Of a DNA stretch of 64,000 bases, positions 10,953 to 22,251 are shown one piece after another (position 1 is the first letter of the stretch; every line of letters starts with the position of its first letter). The stretch lies in NCBI GenBank assembly GCA_039707655.1, contig CM077676.1:433543379-433607378 (forward strand), in the 5' to 3' direction. Under the pieces are notes generated by a model. It did not search any database, had not been told where the DNA came from, and saw nothing but the letters and a program-made list of their open reading frames with translations. Source of the DNA: Elymus sibiricus (taxonomy: Eukaryota; Streptophyta; Magnoliopsida; Poales; Poaceae). The position numbers and the translations under genes were made by a program.

Positions 10953-11396
10953 ATGACTTTGGTATCCGCCCCCGTCGGCCCTCGTCCTGTCTATGATTCG
11001 GATGTGGTATATTATCTTTTATTACTATTTGTTTCATTTAGTGTTTATGACAATTATGCCGACCAACGTGACATAGATGTTTTTATCTAGGAGGTATGTG
11101 AACCGGAAATTCCAACCGACCCTCTTGTCGAGAGGTTAAATTTAGTTGAAAAAGAAAACAATTACTTGAAGAAAAAATTGAAAAGAATTGAGGAGGAGAA
11201 GATGTAATTGGAGTTGCATGTTGCCGATGTCGTCGATGATCACAAGATCAAGATGGATGCAATGCGCTTGAAGATTAGAAAGATTAGAAAATATGCCATT
11301 CATACTGAGGCTTGGTATCATTACGCCGTTGGATCAATTGTTACCTTAGTTGCGATTATGATCGCATTTGTTGTTGCATTGAAATGTTTTACATAG
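10953..11396 (+). pseudogene. CACTA-1 small coiled-coil membrane-anchor gene, one nonsense codon
   Basis: Exon 1 is 10953-11006 and exon 2 is 11091-11396, joined by a GT...AG intron. An upstream leader intron ends just before the ATG (TATATAG at 10943-10949). The protein would have 119 residues: a short N-terminus, a Lys/Glu-rich coiled coil (LNLVEKENNYLKKKLKRIEE), and a C-terminal hydrophobic segment (GSIVTLVAIMIAFVVALKC). Codon GAA, intact in CACTA-3, is TAA at 11205-11207 here, so only the N-terminal half could be made. No function is known to me. See the intact copy at 53064-53507. Confidence 0.7.
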
Positions 11397-11614
11397 TTTC
11401 AATGTATGTTTTAATTAGATGCTCCAGAGAGCTATATGTTGTTCTATGAGAACTATGTATGAACTTTATGTATTTATTTTTTCAGTAATAACATTTGATC
11501 ACTACTGTACTTTGGTTTTAATGTGATGATGAACTTGTATTAATTTGGTCACTTCTCTATTTATGATGTTCTGTTATGGTTTTTGACACACTTAATTATA
11601 TGTAATGCACGTAG

Positions 11615-14600
11615 ATGAACCGGCAATGGATGTACGGTAACAGACGCACCTCCGAGTACATTAAGGGCGTGCATAATTTTCTCGAAGTGGCCGAGGCAAA
11701 CAAGCAGAATGGTTTTATGTGTTGTCCATGCCCTATCTGTGGGAATACGAAGTCTTACTCTTCGTCGAAAACCCTTCACGTCCACCTGCTTGAGAAGGGT
11801 TTCATGCCACACTATAATGTTTGGACCAAGCACGGAGAAAGAGGGGTTATGATGGAAGACAACGAAGAAGAAGAGGATGATGACAACTATGTGCCCCCTG
11901 AATACAGTGATGCTGCAACGGGGGAAGCTGAAGATCAAGAGGAACCAGACGATGTGCCCGATGATGATCTTCGCCGGGTCATTGTTGATGCAAAGAGACA
12001 ATGCGAAAGTGAAAAGGAGAAGTTGAAGTTCGATCGCATGTTAGAGGATCACAAAAAAGGGTTGTACCCCAATTGCGAAGATGGCAACACAAAGCTCGGT
12101 ACCACACTGGAATTGCTGCAATGGAAGGCAGACAATGGTGTATCTGACAACGGATTTGAGAAGCTACTGAAAATATTGAAGAAGAAGCTTCCAAAGGATA
12201 ACGAATTGCCCGACAGTACGTACGGAGCGAAGAAGGTTCTATGCCCTCTAGGATTGGAGGTGCAGAAGATACATGCATGCCCTAATGACTGCATCCTCTA
12301 CCGCGGTGCGTACGAGGATTTGAACGCATGCCCGGTATGCGGTGCATTGCGGTATAAGATCAGACGAGATGACCCTGGTGATGTTGACGGCGAGCACCCT
12401 AGGAAGAGGGTTCCTGCCAAGGTGATGTGGTATGCTCCTATAATACCACGGTTGAAACGTCTGTTCAGAAACAAAGAGCATGCCAAGTTGATCCGATGGC
12501 ACAAAGAGGACCGTAAGAAAGACGGGAAGTTGAGAGCACCCGCTGACGGGTCGCAGTGGAGAAAAATCGAGAGAAAGTGGGGGGACTTTGCAGGTGACGC
12601 AAGGAACGTATGGTTTGGTTTAAGCGCGGATGGCATTAATCCTTTTGGGGAGCAGAGCAGCAATCATAGCACCTGGCCCGTGACTCTATGTATATATAAC
12701 CTTCCTCCTTGGCTGTGCATGAAGCGGAAGTTCATTATGATGCCAGTGCTCATCCAAGGCCCTAAGCAACCCGGCAACGACATTGATGTGTACCTAGGGC
12801 CATTAGTTGAAGAACTTTTACAGCTGTGGAATGGAAAAGGTGTACGTGTGTGGGATGAGCACGACGAGCAGGAATTTGACCTACATGCGTTGCTGTTTGT
12901 AACCATCAATGATTGGCCTGCTCTCAGTAACCTTTCAGGACAGACAAACAAGGGGTACCACGCATGCACGCACTGTTTAGATGACACCGAAAGTATATAT
13001 TTGGACAAATGCAGGAAGAATGTGTACCTGGGGCATCGTCGATTTCTTCCGACCAACCATCAATGTCGAAAGAAAGGCAAGCATTTCAAAGGCGAGGCAG
13101 ATCACCGGAAGAAGCCCGCCATCCGTACTGGTGATCACATACTTGCTATGGTCAATGATTTACAAGTAATCTTTGGAAAGGGTCCCGGCGGACTATCTGT
13201 TCCGAATGACGCTGAGGGACGCGCACCCATGTGGAAGAAGAAATCTATATTTTGGGACCTACCTTACTGGAAAGACCTAGAGGTCCGCTCTGCAATCGAC
13301 GTGATGCACGTGACGAAGAATCTTTGCGTGAACCTGCTAGGCTTCTTGGGCGTGTATGGGAAGACAAAAGATACACTGGAGGCACGGGAGGACCAGCAAC
13401 GTGTGCACGAAAAAGACGGTATGCCTCCAAAGCAGTATGAAGGTCCTGCCAGCTACGCTCTTACGAAAGAAGAGAAGGAAATCTTCTTTGAATGCCTGCT
13501 CAGTATGAAGGTTCCGTCTGGCTTCTCGTCTAATATAAAGGGAATAATAAATATGGCAGAGAAAAAGTTTCAGAACCTAAAGTCTCATGACTGCCACGTG
13601 ATTATGACGCAACTGCTTCCGGTTGCATTGACGGGGCTTCTACCGGAAAACGTTCGATTAGCCATTGTGAAGCTATGTGCATTCCTCAATGCAATCTCTC
13701 AGAAGGTGATCGATCCAGAAATCCTACCAAGGTTAAGGAGTGATCTGGCGCAATGTCTTGTCAGTTTCGAACTGGTGTTCCCACCATCCTTCTTCAATAT
13801 CATGACGCACGTCCTAGTTCATCTAGTCGACGAGATTGCCATTCTAGGCCCTGTATTTCTACACAATATGTTTCCCTTTGAGAGGTTCATGGGAGTCTTA
13901 AAGAAATATGTTCGTAACCGTGCTAGGCCAGAAGGAAGCATCTCCACGGGCCATCAAACAGAGGAGGTCATTGGGTTTTGTGTTGACTTCATTCCTGACC
14001 TTAAGAAGATTGGTCTCCCTCAATCGCGGTATGAGGGGAGACTGATTGGAAAAGGCACGCTAGGAGCGGACTCAATAATATGTACGGACGGGCATTCTTG
14101 GTCTCAAGCACACTATACAGTTCTACAGAATTCTACCTTGGTGACCCCGTATGTCAATGAACACAAGAATATTCTGCGCTCCAAACACCCGGAGCAGTGT
14201 GACGACTGGATTACATGTGAACACATCAGGACTTTCGGCAGTTGGTTGCAAACACGTCTCATGGGTGACAACACTGTTTCTGATGAGCTGTACTCGTTGG
14301 CCAGGGGACCATCTTCAACTGTATTGACTTACAAACGGTACGAGATAAATGGGAATACATTTTACACGATCGCCCAAGATCAAAAGAGCACTAACCAAAA
14401 CACTGGTGTCCGCTTTGATGCAACAACCAAGAGGGGAAAGGACACATATTATGGTTACATAGTGGACATATGGGAACTTGACTATGGACATGATTTTAAG
14501 GTCCCTTTGTTTCAGTGCAAATGGGTCAATCTGTCAGGAGGCGGGGTACAGGTAGACCCACAGTACGGAATGACAACAGTGGATCTGAACAATCTTGGGT

Positions 14601-14914
14601 ACACAGACGAACCATTCGTCCTAGCCAATGATGTGGCGCAGGTTTTCTATGTGAAGGACATGTCTACCAAACCGAGAAAAAGAAAAGATAAGGAAGCGAA
14701 TACATCATACGATGAGCCAAAGAGCCACATAGTTCTTTCAGGAAAAAGAGACATCGTGGGAGTGGAGGGCAAGACAGACATGTCCGAAGATTATGAAAAG
14801 TTTCATGAAATTCCTCCCTTCAAAGTCAAGGCTGAACCAAGCACCCTGTTAAACGATGAAGATTATCCATGGTTACGGCGCAATAAGCAAAGGACACAAG
14901 CGAAGAAAAAGTGA
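11615..14914 (+). CDS. CACTA-1 transposase (TNP2/TnpD type), intact, 1099 aa
   Basis: A single long open frame from ATG at 11615. N-terminal Transposase-associated domain (about 1-75) with Cys motifs CPCPICG and a HVHLLEKGF segment. Acidic stretch (about 78-115). Transposase_21-type catalytic region (about 205-600), including a DWPALSNLSGQ segment near residue 433 and DVMHVTKNLCVNLLGF near 561. DUF4218-type region (about 615-790) with HVLVHLVDEI and PFERFMGVLKKYVRN. DUF4216-type region (about 930-1012) with YYGYIVDIWELDY. This order and length are those of plant CACTA transposases, which bind the terminal repeats and cut and paste the element in the nucleus. It is the only transposase in the window without a stop, frameshift or deletion. 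Confidence 0.95.
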   Translation: MNRQWMYGNRRTSEYIKGVHNFLEVAEANKQNGFMCCPCPICGNTKSYSSSKTLHVHLLEKGFMPHYNVWTKHGERGVMMEDNEEEEDDDNYVPPEYSDAATGEAEDQEEPDDVPDDDLRRVIVDAKRQCESEKEKLKFDRMLEDHKKGLYPNCEDGNTKLGTTLELLQWKADNGVSDNGFEKLLKILKKKLPKDNELPDSTYGAKKVLCPLGLEVQKIHACPNDCILYRGAYEDLNACPVCGALRYKIRRDDPGDVDGEHPRKRVPAKVMWYAPIIPRLKRLFRNKEHAKLIRWHKEDRKKDGKLRAPADGSQWRKIERKWGDFAGDARNVWFGLSADGINPFGEQSSNHSTWPVTLCIYNLPPWLCMKRKFIMMPVLIQGPKQPGNDIDVYLGPLVEELLQLWNGKGVRVWDEHDEQEFDLHALLFVTINDWPALSNLSGQTNKGYHACTHCLDDTESIYLDKCRKNVYLGHRRFLPTNHQCRKKGKHFKGEADHRKKPAIRTGDHILAMVNDLQVIFGKGPGGLSVPNDAEGRAPMWKKKSIFWDLPYWKDLEVRSAIDVMHVTKNLCVNLLGFLGVYGKTKDTLEAREDQQRVHEKDGMPPKQYEGPASYALTKEEKEIFFECLLSMKVPSGFSSNIKGIINMAEKKFQNLKSHDCHVIMTQLLPVALTGLLPENVRLAIVKLCAFLNAISQKVIDPEILPRLRSDLAQCLVSFELVFPPSFFNIMTHVLVHLVDEIAILGPVFLHNMFPFERFMGVLKKYVRNRARPEGSISTGHQTEEVIGFCVDFIPDLKKIGLPQSRYEGRLIGKGTLGADSIICTDGHSWSQAHYTVLQNSTLVTPYVNEHKNILRSKHPEQCDDWITCEHIRTFGSWLQTRLMGDNTVSDELYSLARGPSSTVLTYKRYEINGNTFYTIAQDQKSTNQNTGVRFDATTKRGKDTYYGYIVDIWELDYGHDFKVPLFQCKWVNLSGGGVQVDPQYGMTTVDLNNLGYTDEPFVLANDVAQVFYVKDMSTKPRKRKDKEANTSYDEPKSHIVLSGKRDIVGVEGKTDMSEDYEKFHEIPPFKVKAEPSTLLNDEDYPWLRRNKQRTQAKKK

Positions 14915-15189
14915 AGACTTTCTCTCCACAACTATTATGATGAACACAAAAAAAGTCTGCAGTTCAAATAAGTTCAAAAAAATGAAATACCTTTGTAACA
15001 GATTAGTTTTCGTCCGAAACCCTGATACTTCGAAAGAGATTGTCCGTTTTGTACACGAAGTGCATCCAACTTTTGCCGTAACCCTCTCAACTTTTTAGCA
15101 CATGCTATGTGGGTGAAATGATGATACCATGCCAACTTTCAACCTTTTCAGAGATCATTTGTAGTGCTTTTCAATTTCAGGGTCATTTA
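14915..15189 (+). other. 3' untranslated region of the CACTA-1 transposase
   Basis: The sequence after the TGA is conserved among CACTA-1, -2 and -3 (for example TTCGTCCGAAACC and CACATGCTATGTGGGT). No reading frame is shared. It probably holds the polyadenylation region. Confidence 0.4.
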
Positions 15190-15830
15190 GCTCAAAGAAT
15201 GAAATAATAGCAAAAAGAATGAACTAGAAAACTTTTATGAAACTGTAATAGCAAAAAGAATGAACTAAAAAAATCAATTAAAATATTCGGTTATGATCAA
15301 CTAAAACAAAACTATAATATTCTTCAATAGCAAAAAGAATCAAATAAAAGGTTTTATAAAACTCTAATAGCAAAAGGAATCAACTAAAAACATTTTATAA
15401 ACTTCTAGTATTTTTGAAACTAAAATTATAAAAAATTCATGCAACTAAAATTATCAAAGTATTTTTTGTTCAAAACATTAATAGCAAAAAGAATTTTCAT
15501 AAAGAATTTTTTTGTTAGAAACTTTAATAGCAAACTAAAATAACAAAACCTGTTTTTCAATATAATGATAAAACACAGTAATATTAAATAGCAGGAAAAA
15601 GAATCACTCAAAAATCTATTTTTATAGTAAAGTTATTCACAAACTAGTGATTCACACAAATTTCAAAGAATTCAAATTGAAAATATTCAAATTTGAAAAC
15701 TAATGGCACTAACAGAAAGTTTATAATTTTTGTGACCTAACAGCAAAAAGAATTAAAAAAATAAAGCAAAAAACAAAAGAAAATAAATGATGCAAAAAAC
15801 AAAACAAAAAAAACTGGAAAAAAATTTGAA
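15190..15830. repeat. AT-rich degenerate tandem repeat spacer of CACTA-1
   Basis: Many irregular copies of ATAGCAAAAAGAATGAACTAAAA occur, interspersed with TTTTATAAAACTCTAA. The same spacer lies at about 33310-33770 (CACTA-2) and 57300-57930 (CACTA-3). It separates the transposase gene from the internal promoter region. Confidence 0.75.
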
Positions 15831-16013
15831 AAAAATGCCGCCTACTGGGCCACCACGGCCTGAATACGACTAGAAACCCAACAGGCCGGTTGGGCCAGGA
15901 TTCAGGCCCGCAGAAGGCCCAGTAGGCCCACAGGCAGATGCAGAGTGGTTAGCCCCGTAAGGCTGCTTTAGAGAGGAGCTCGAAGGCTCAGGCGCACCGC
16001 GCCTTATAAACAG

Positions 16014-16020
16014 GTGCGGC
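16014..16020 (+). promoter_or_regulatory. Possible upstream TATA box before the internal array
   Basis: TTATAAA within GCGCCTTATAAACAG, shared with CACTA-2 (33926-33932) and CACTA-3. It sits about 60 bp before the internal repeat array. Confidence 0.35.
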
Positions 16021-16073
16021 ACTCTCTCAACTAGCGAGGTGGGACTAAACTCCCACCACGCCGCTGTGCAAGG

Positions 16074-16313
16074 CCATTGGTCCCGGTTGGTGGCACGAAC
16101 CGGGACCAATGCCACCCTTTGGTCCCGGTTCGTGCCACCAACCGGGACCAATGCCCCCCTTTCGTCCCGGTTCGTACCACCAACCGGGACCAAAGGTCTC
16201 TGCTTCCCGCCCTTTGGGCTGCCGAAAAGAGACCTTTGGTCCCGGTTGGTGGCACGAACCGGGACTAAAGGGTAGCATTGGTCCCAGTTGGTGGCACGAA
16301 CCGGGACCAATGC
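16074..16313. repeat. Internal subterminal-like repeat array of CACTA-1
   Basis: Seven alternating copies of GGTCCCGGTTGGTGGCACGA and its inverse, the same motif class as at the element ends, but in the middle of the element about 1.2 kb after the transposase. Arrays in the same place exist in CACTA-2 and CACTA-3. It stands just upstream of a TATA box and the second gene's leader. Confidence 0.9.
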
Positions 16314-16319
16314 TTCGTG

Positions 16320-16327
16320 TATATAAG
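16320..16327 (+). promoter_or_regulatory. Internal TATA box for the CACTA-1 second gene
   Basis: TATATAAG directly follows the internal array and is followed by a GC-rich leader. It is conserved in CACTA-3 (58427-58434), and CACTA-2 has TATATAG at 34199-34205. It is a probable separate promoter for the protease-fusion gene. Confidence 0.55.
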
Positions 16328-16359
16328 AAAACACTTAGAAAATTTCAGTTTTCATCTAC

Positions 16360-17798
16360 CAGTTGCCCCGAGCCCGCCGTCCTCATCCCCGTCGCCGCGT
16401 GCTCATCAACGCCGCCTCCCCGAGCCCGCCGTCCTCGTCGCCGTCCCCGTCGCATCCCCGAACCCGCCGACCTCGTCGCCGGAATCCCCGAGCCCGCCGT
16501 CCTCGTCGCCGTCCCCGTCGCATCCCCGAGCCCGCCGTCCTCGTCCCCGTCGCCGCGTGCCGCCTCGAGCCCGTCGTCCTCGTCCTCGTCGCCGCGTGCC
16601 GCCCCGAGCCCTCGCCGTCCTCATCCCCGTCGCCTCCCCGAGCCCTCGCCGACGGTCCGCGCCGCCCCGCGCTACGGTCCGGCCGGCCCCCTTTCCTCCC
16701 TCTCCTCCTCCCCTGCTTGTTCATATACAATTTTTTTTTCATATGATTGTTAGATATGATGATGTTGATGATTGTTAGAAAAGTTTTATGTATGTATGTT
16801 CTCTGTATATGTTCATATGTGCATTTTTAGAAAAATTTTGTGTATGTATGTTCATATATGCAAAAGTTACATTTAAGAAAAAAAGAAAATGTATGTATGT
16901 TCATATGCAAAGAATATGCAAAAGTTAGAATTTTTTATGTTCATAGAATTTTTTTTTGGTGATATTGTAGAATATGAACATTTTGAATATGGATGGATGG
17001 CTGGATGAACATTTTGAATATGGATGGATGGATGGATGAACATTATGTCCATGTATGTATGTATGGATGTCGTTGTCGATCTACCGGCCCCCTCCCCGAT
17101 AACTTCGACATGAGGGGGGGACGTCGGACATGCATGAGGAGGGAGAGAGAGATGTTAATAGAAAGTTTTCTCTCAAAACGTTACTAAGTTAAAATGTTAC
17201 TAAGTTACTAAGTTTTCTCTCGAAACGTTACTAAGTTACTAAGTTAAAATGATGTTAATACAAAGTTTTCTCTCGAAACGTTAATAAGTTACTAAGTTAA
17301 AATGTTCATATATTCGAAACATATCAAATGTTGTATTTTCTCTCGAAATGTATCCCCGATAACTTCGACATGAGGGGGGTCGACGTCGATCAACCCCCTC
17401 TCGCCCGACCAAATTTACGAAGTTCAAAGTTACTAAATTTACTCCCGGTCCGCTCGCCCGACCAACTCTCGAGGCCACCCAAACCCTAGAAGAAAGAGCG
17501 TTGTCGATCTCCTACCCCCTCCCGCCCCTACCCAATAAACTCTCGAGGCCACCGAAACCCTAGAAGAAAAGGCGTTGTCGATCTCTCGAGGCCACCCAAA
17601 CCATAGAAAAAAATCGTTGTCGATCTCTCGAGGCCACCCAAATTTACCAAGTTAAAAGAGCGTTGTCGAGGCCACCCCAACTAATCCATTGCTCATATAT
17701 GCATATGATCCCTTGTTGTGATTAGCTAGCTAGGTCTATGTTTGCCACTAATATATCCATCTCTCATGTTTGTATATTGCCATGTTGTAATATTTGCA
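16360..17798 (+). other. Leader exon and 5' intron of the CACTA-1 second gene
   Basis: Positions 16360-16720 are a CCGAGCCCGCCGTCCTCGTC-type GC-rich repeat tract, open in all frames by composition. Then follows T-rich intron-like DNA with GGATGGATGGAT microsatellites (about 16990-17045) and repeated TTACTAAGTTAAAATG (17180-17310) and CTCGAGGCCACC (17470-17640) units. It ends with the acceptor TATTTGCAG at 17791-17799. No gene is seen. Confidence 0.5.
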
Positions 17799-17804
17799 GA
17801 AACT

Positions 17805-20800
17805 ATGGAAAGAGACTTGGTAAAAGAACAGTTGTTGGGGGATATAATCCTCGGCGGAGGAGGTGATCCCTTGTCGTTTCTCAATGACACCGATGGTCAG
17901 GAAGGAGAGGATCACGGCTCCGGTGATCGAACAATGGAGGAGGAACGAGATGATGACGGCTCCGGTGACCGAATGGCGGAGGAAGAAGGAGATCATGATG
18001 ACGGCTCCGGTGACCAAACGGAGGAGGCATCTGTTGCAAAGTCCGGCGAGGTATATATATTAATTAAGCCTGTGCTGACTAATTGATGCATTAATTGTTT
18101 TGGTATGTACATATATTAACGCATCTTTCTTCTTTTACAGCCCTCCGGATCGAGCCAAACTTCCGTAAGGAGACGAGGCCCGAAGAAAAGGTTGCGCCAG
18201 GATGAAAGGTTCACGATCACAGCAATCAATGACGATGGCCAACCGATTGAACCCAAGCGGACGAAGGACACATTTGTTAGTCAGTGCGGAGCTATTGTTA
18301 GGGACAGCGTCCCGATCAGCGTCGAGCAATGGAATAAGAGTAAGGACCACCCTGAAGTTTCTTATGTCCAGGATAGACAGAAAGCTGATCTTTGGACCGC
18401 GCTGAAGGCAAATTTCACCCTACCGCCAGAGGAGGATCCGAATAAGCCAGTTATAGAGCCAAAGGTCAAGGCGTTTGCTCTTAAGAAGATGGCAGATCTA
18501 TTCAGGAACTGGAAGAAAGAGTTGAACACAAAGTTTGTCGAAAAAGGGAAGACTCCAGAATTCACCGGCCGATATGAGAAGATAAGAGATCACTGGCCCG
18601 CATTTGTGGCCTACAAGACTTCGGAGAAGGGTAAGAAAAGGTCGGAGACAAGCAAGATAAATGCTGCAAAGAAGCTGTATCACCATCACACGGGGTCAGG
18701 TGGCTACTACAAAGCCCGGCCGTTGTGGGACAAAGCTGAGCAAGACCTGCTTGCTAATGGGGTCCAACCAGCGACATTGCACTGGCCAGACCGTGCAAGG
18801 ACTTGGTTCTTCGGGGTTGGGGGAACTTTGGACCCAGAAACAGGGGAGTGTCGATGGACGGACGAGCAACTTGCAATACCCATGAAGAAGCTTCAGCATT
18901 ATATCAGCGCAGCGCAGGAAGGGACGTTCATTCCCGACAGAGAGAATGACGAGCTGACACATGCCCTTGGGAATCCTGAGCACCCTGGACGAACACGAGG
19001 CACATCAGGCTCCCTTCCGTGGGTGTATGCGTTTGCCGACAGCGGTGGTTACAGAAGCCGAGATAGAAAGAGGAAAGCGGAAGCAAGCGAAATGCAGAAG
19101 CTCAATGCAAGAATAGCAAAGCTAGAGGAAATTCAGAGCCAGCGAGCTATCGGCCAACCATCTCAGCGGCACGAAGCTACCCCAGAAGCTACCCCACCAT
19201 CTCAGCGGAGAAGCAGCGTGGATTCCACGGAGCCCGTTCAGCCTGATTTCACAGCTCCTCGCTACCTCGTGGATACTATCACGGAGGCTCAACATTGCGA
19301 GCTAATGACGAAATGGCAGAACCTGACTTTGAAGGCGGCTGTCGGCTCTGTAGCACCTCCTCAAGCTGACGGAACTTTTCACTGCCGTCCGATTCCACAA
19401 GGCTATGCTGGTGTGATGGTGGATGAAATAATGGAGGGATTTGAGGAGCTGGAGCTTGACCACCCTACAGGTGAAGGGGAGAATCATCTGGTTTATGCTT
19501 TGAGGAGTACCTGTCTGTGGAGGAAGGAGTACATCAAGCTTCCAAACTGGACGCCTCCGGCGACTGATCAGGGCACTCCGCCTTCTCCTCCGCCTCCTCC
19601 GGCGCGTGACGGCACTCCGGCCCCTCCTCCGCCTCCTCCGACGAGCACTCCGCCTCCTCCGGCGCGTGAGGGCACTCCGGCTCCTCCTCCGCCTCCTCCG
19701 GCGCGTCAGGGCACTTCGCCTCCTCCTCCGGCTTGTCAGCAACGACAGAAGAGAGCCACCGCAGTTCCGGCGGCTAGCAGTACAAGAGGTGGTGGGAAGA
19801 AATTTAAATTTGGTCCAAGCCTCAAGGCTCCTCCAAAGTTACCATATGATATGAATGACGAGGAGCTCAAGGAGATCAGTGATGCCGAAGTGCGGGCCCA
19901 TTTTCAACGGAAACATCCAGAAAAGAAGGAAAAAGTAGATCCGGTGAAAGCGAAGCGCACTCTGGATGCCCTTCAGCAACCACCACCGTCTCCGCCGCAA
20001 TCCCACTATAACCGCTGTATTGGAAAGACATATGCTGAAGCGCGGCGGTCGGGAAGTACTACCAGTGATACAAGACGACGAAGTAGGAAAACAATTCCCC
20101 AGCTCGGCGAACAGGAGAAGCAATCGTGCCCCCCGCTCAAGGTGTCTAGCGATATCGCTAATCATCCGGGACTACTGCCCGGCACCACTCTTGCTGATTA
20201 CGTGGGCGATGATGTACAGTATGAAATTTCTGAGGTAGTACCTCCCTTTAGGTACGAGCACGGGAAGGATCTCGTCAAAAGTGATGATGAGCTAAAGAAA
20301 CTACCAACGATGATGCGAAGATTGCATGACTGGTACTTGGAAACCTGCAGCCAGTCTGGGGCCGACAGTATATTGTTGGCAATTAAAGATGAGCACGACT
20401 TCATTGGAGTTGAGGTGCTGCCTGTTGAATTTGTGGAATTATTTCAGTTATTCAATCAAGACGCCCTGGATAAACAACTCATCAGTTGCTACTGTCTGTA
20501 AGTATTATTTCTGTAATTAATTCTCTAGCTCAGCTCGTTCATTGCATGTATATATAATTATTCTCTCTATATTATGCAGATTGAAGATCGTCGAATGCAA
20601 GGATGCACGGATCTATGACATTGGGTTCATTAGCCCAAATACCGTAAATGAATGTACGGTAAAAAACAGAGTTGAAGTAACCGAGGATAACTTGCTAAAA
20701 TCGCTCATTCGACATCAAAACAAAAGGGAAATACTCTTTCCTTACAACTTCAAGTGAGTGTTACTGTCTTGTGCATATTCGGTTTCGCTTACTCGAGGTT

Positions 20801-21529
20801 AAGTACAGTAATTGATGAGTTATGCATGCGCAGGTTCCACTTTATTCTGCTATCCATTAAGCTTGACGAGGGAGTAGTAACCGTCTTAGACTCGAGACGT
20901 AAAGATCCCTAGGATTATGCGGACATGACTGCAATGCTCCAGAAGTAAGTTCAATCAATACCGGGAGCATATCGGCAACTTTCGTTCATTTCCTGATATC
21001 AAGTAATCATTTTCTTTGCCTGGCAGGGTTTGGAAACAGTTCACCGGAAAGGTTCCGGGTCTGAAGAACGAGCTGCGATTTACACACCCCAAAGTAAGTA
21101 GTACTAGCTAGTTCCGCGCATCTCTCATTGATTCTAGTTTCATTAATACCATTATCATGCTTGATTATCAGTTTGATTGAACTCTATTCTTGTAAAGTGG
21201 TTGTGGCAGGAAGGCGGGAATAATTTATGTGGATACTACGTTTGCGAGTACATGCGCCACTATACCTCTGAGCGGGGCAACTCTGACAAACAATTTAAAG
21301 TACGTAAAAAATATTCACAATTTTATTTTATTACCATCAATTGTGTTGAGTTTCATTCATATATATGTATTGACCCCCTTCTTTAAATTAGATGCGTGTG
21401 ATGCGGGATGAACTCCTACCACATGATCGCATACGAGCAATTCAAGAGGAATTGGCGGGATTCTTTCTTGAACACGTCATACATGAAAAGGGAGAATACC
21501 ATATGGAAATTCAAGCTGATTATCGGTAG
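17805..21529 (+). pseudogene. CACTA-1 second gene: Transposase_24-like / Ulp1-like protease fusion, one nonsense
   Basis: Exons: 17805-18050, 18141-20497, 20580-20753, 20834-20944, 21027-21093, 21198-21299 and 21392-21529. The sum is 3195 nt, exactly 1065 codons, with GT-AG borders, which supports the model. Domains: an acidic repeat N-terminus (about 1-82), a Ptta/En/Spm-type region (about 100-330; HHHTGSGGYYKAR), a Lys/Glu-rich helix, a Pro-rich linker (about 553-613), then a C48/Ulp1-like protease with FHFILL (His), VVTVLDS (Asp) and QEGGNNLCGYYVC (Gln, Cys). TAG at 20910-20912 falls between the Asp and the Cys and removes the active-site Cys. The product is probably the TnpA analogue; the target of the protease is unknown. 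Confidence 0.85.
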
Positions 21530-22040
21530 ATGATACATGTCAGGGATCGTAAGAGATGTTATATTGTATATATGTAGTAGCTTCGGATAGATATACGAAA
21601 ACTTGTTGTTCAAACAAGCACGGAGAAAGAGAGGTCACTTCTCTCTATATATGTTCATGACGATCAGGATGTTGTGTAATTAATTAATGGTTCCTTCATT
21701 TGCTTACTAGCTAGCGTCGAGTTCTCTCTGTATGTAGTAGGTACCGTCGACCAAGCACGGAGAAAGAGAGGTTTGTCCTCCTGGAATAGTCGGTGCGGCG
21801 AACGGTGGCCGGTGGCCACGCCGTCGTTGAGGCAGCGGCGACGAGCCCGCTCGGATGCAAGGTAGGGAGAGAGAGAGCAAGAGGAAAGGGGAGAGTGCGG
21901 GGGGGGGGGGATAGGGTTCGAGAGGATGGCGGGGTGGGCTTATCCACTGGGGGGAGTCGCGGGATGGCCGACACGCAAACCCCTAAACCCCCCCTTTCAA
22001 AAAAAAAACCCAGGGCCTGCGAGCTGCTGACGCGTGGCAG

Positions 22041-22246
22041 CCTTTTGGTCCCGGTTCGTGTTACCAACCGGGACTAAAGGTCCTCCTCCCTGGGTGCCCG
22101 ACAGCGGCCACGTGGAGCACCTTTGGTCCCGGTTCGTAAGCAAACCGACACTAAAGGTTTTGGGCTTTAGTCCCGATGCCTTTGTCCCGGTTCCAGAACC
22201 GGGACTAATGGGTCTCTGGAACCGGGACTGATGGGCCTTTTTCTAC
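22041..22246. repeat. Right subterminal repeat array of CACTA-1
   Basis: Inverted and direct GGTCCCGGTTCGT, AACCGGGACTAAAGG and related motifs up to 5 bp from the right terminus. They mirror the left array. Confidence 0.85.
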
Positions 22247-22251
22247 TAGTG

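Larger units (their letters stand above)
10270..22251 (+). mobile_element. CACTA-1: complete CACTA (En/Spm) transposon, 11,982 bp
   Basis: The left end is CACTAGTAGAAAACAGG at 10270 and the right end is TTTTTCTACTAGTG, closing at 22251. The 3-bp target duplication GGT is present at 10267-10269 and 22252-22254, as expected of the superfamily. Coding content, all on the plus strand: a membrane-anchor gene (one nonsense), an intact TNP2-type transposase, and a protease-fusion gene (one nonsense). Both ends have subterminal inverted repeats and there is a third, internal array. It is almost base-for-base collinear with CACTA-3 (offset 42,112 at the transposase start), so the two are recent relatives. 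Confidence 0.97.

Noticed and set aside
16109..16778. Arg/Pro/Ser-rich open frames across the CACTA-1 internal array and leader (also 58216-58884)
   Set aside because: All three frames are long and low-complexity, which reflects the CCGAGCCCGCCGTCC repeats. They start inside inverted repeats.
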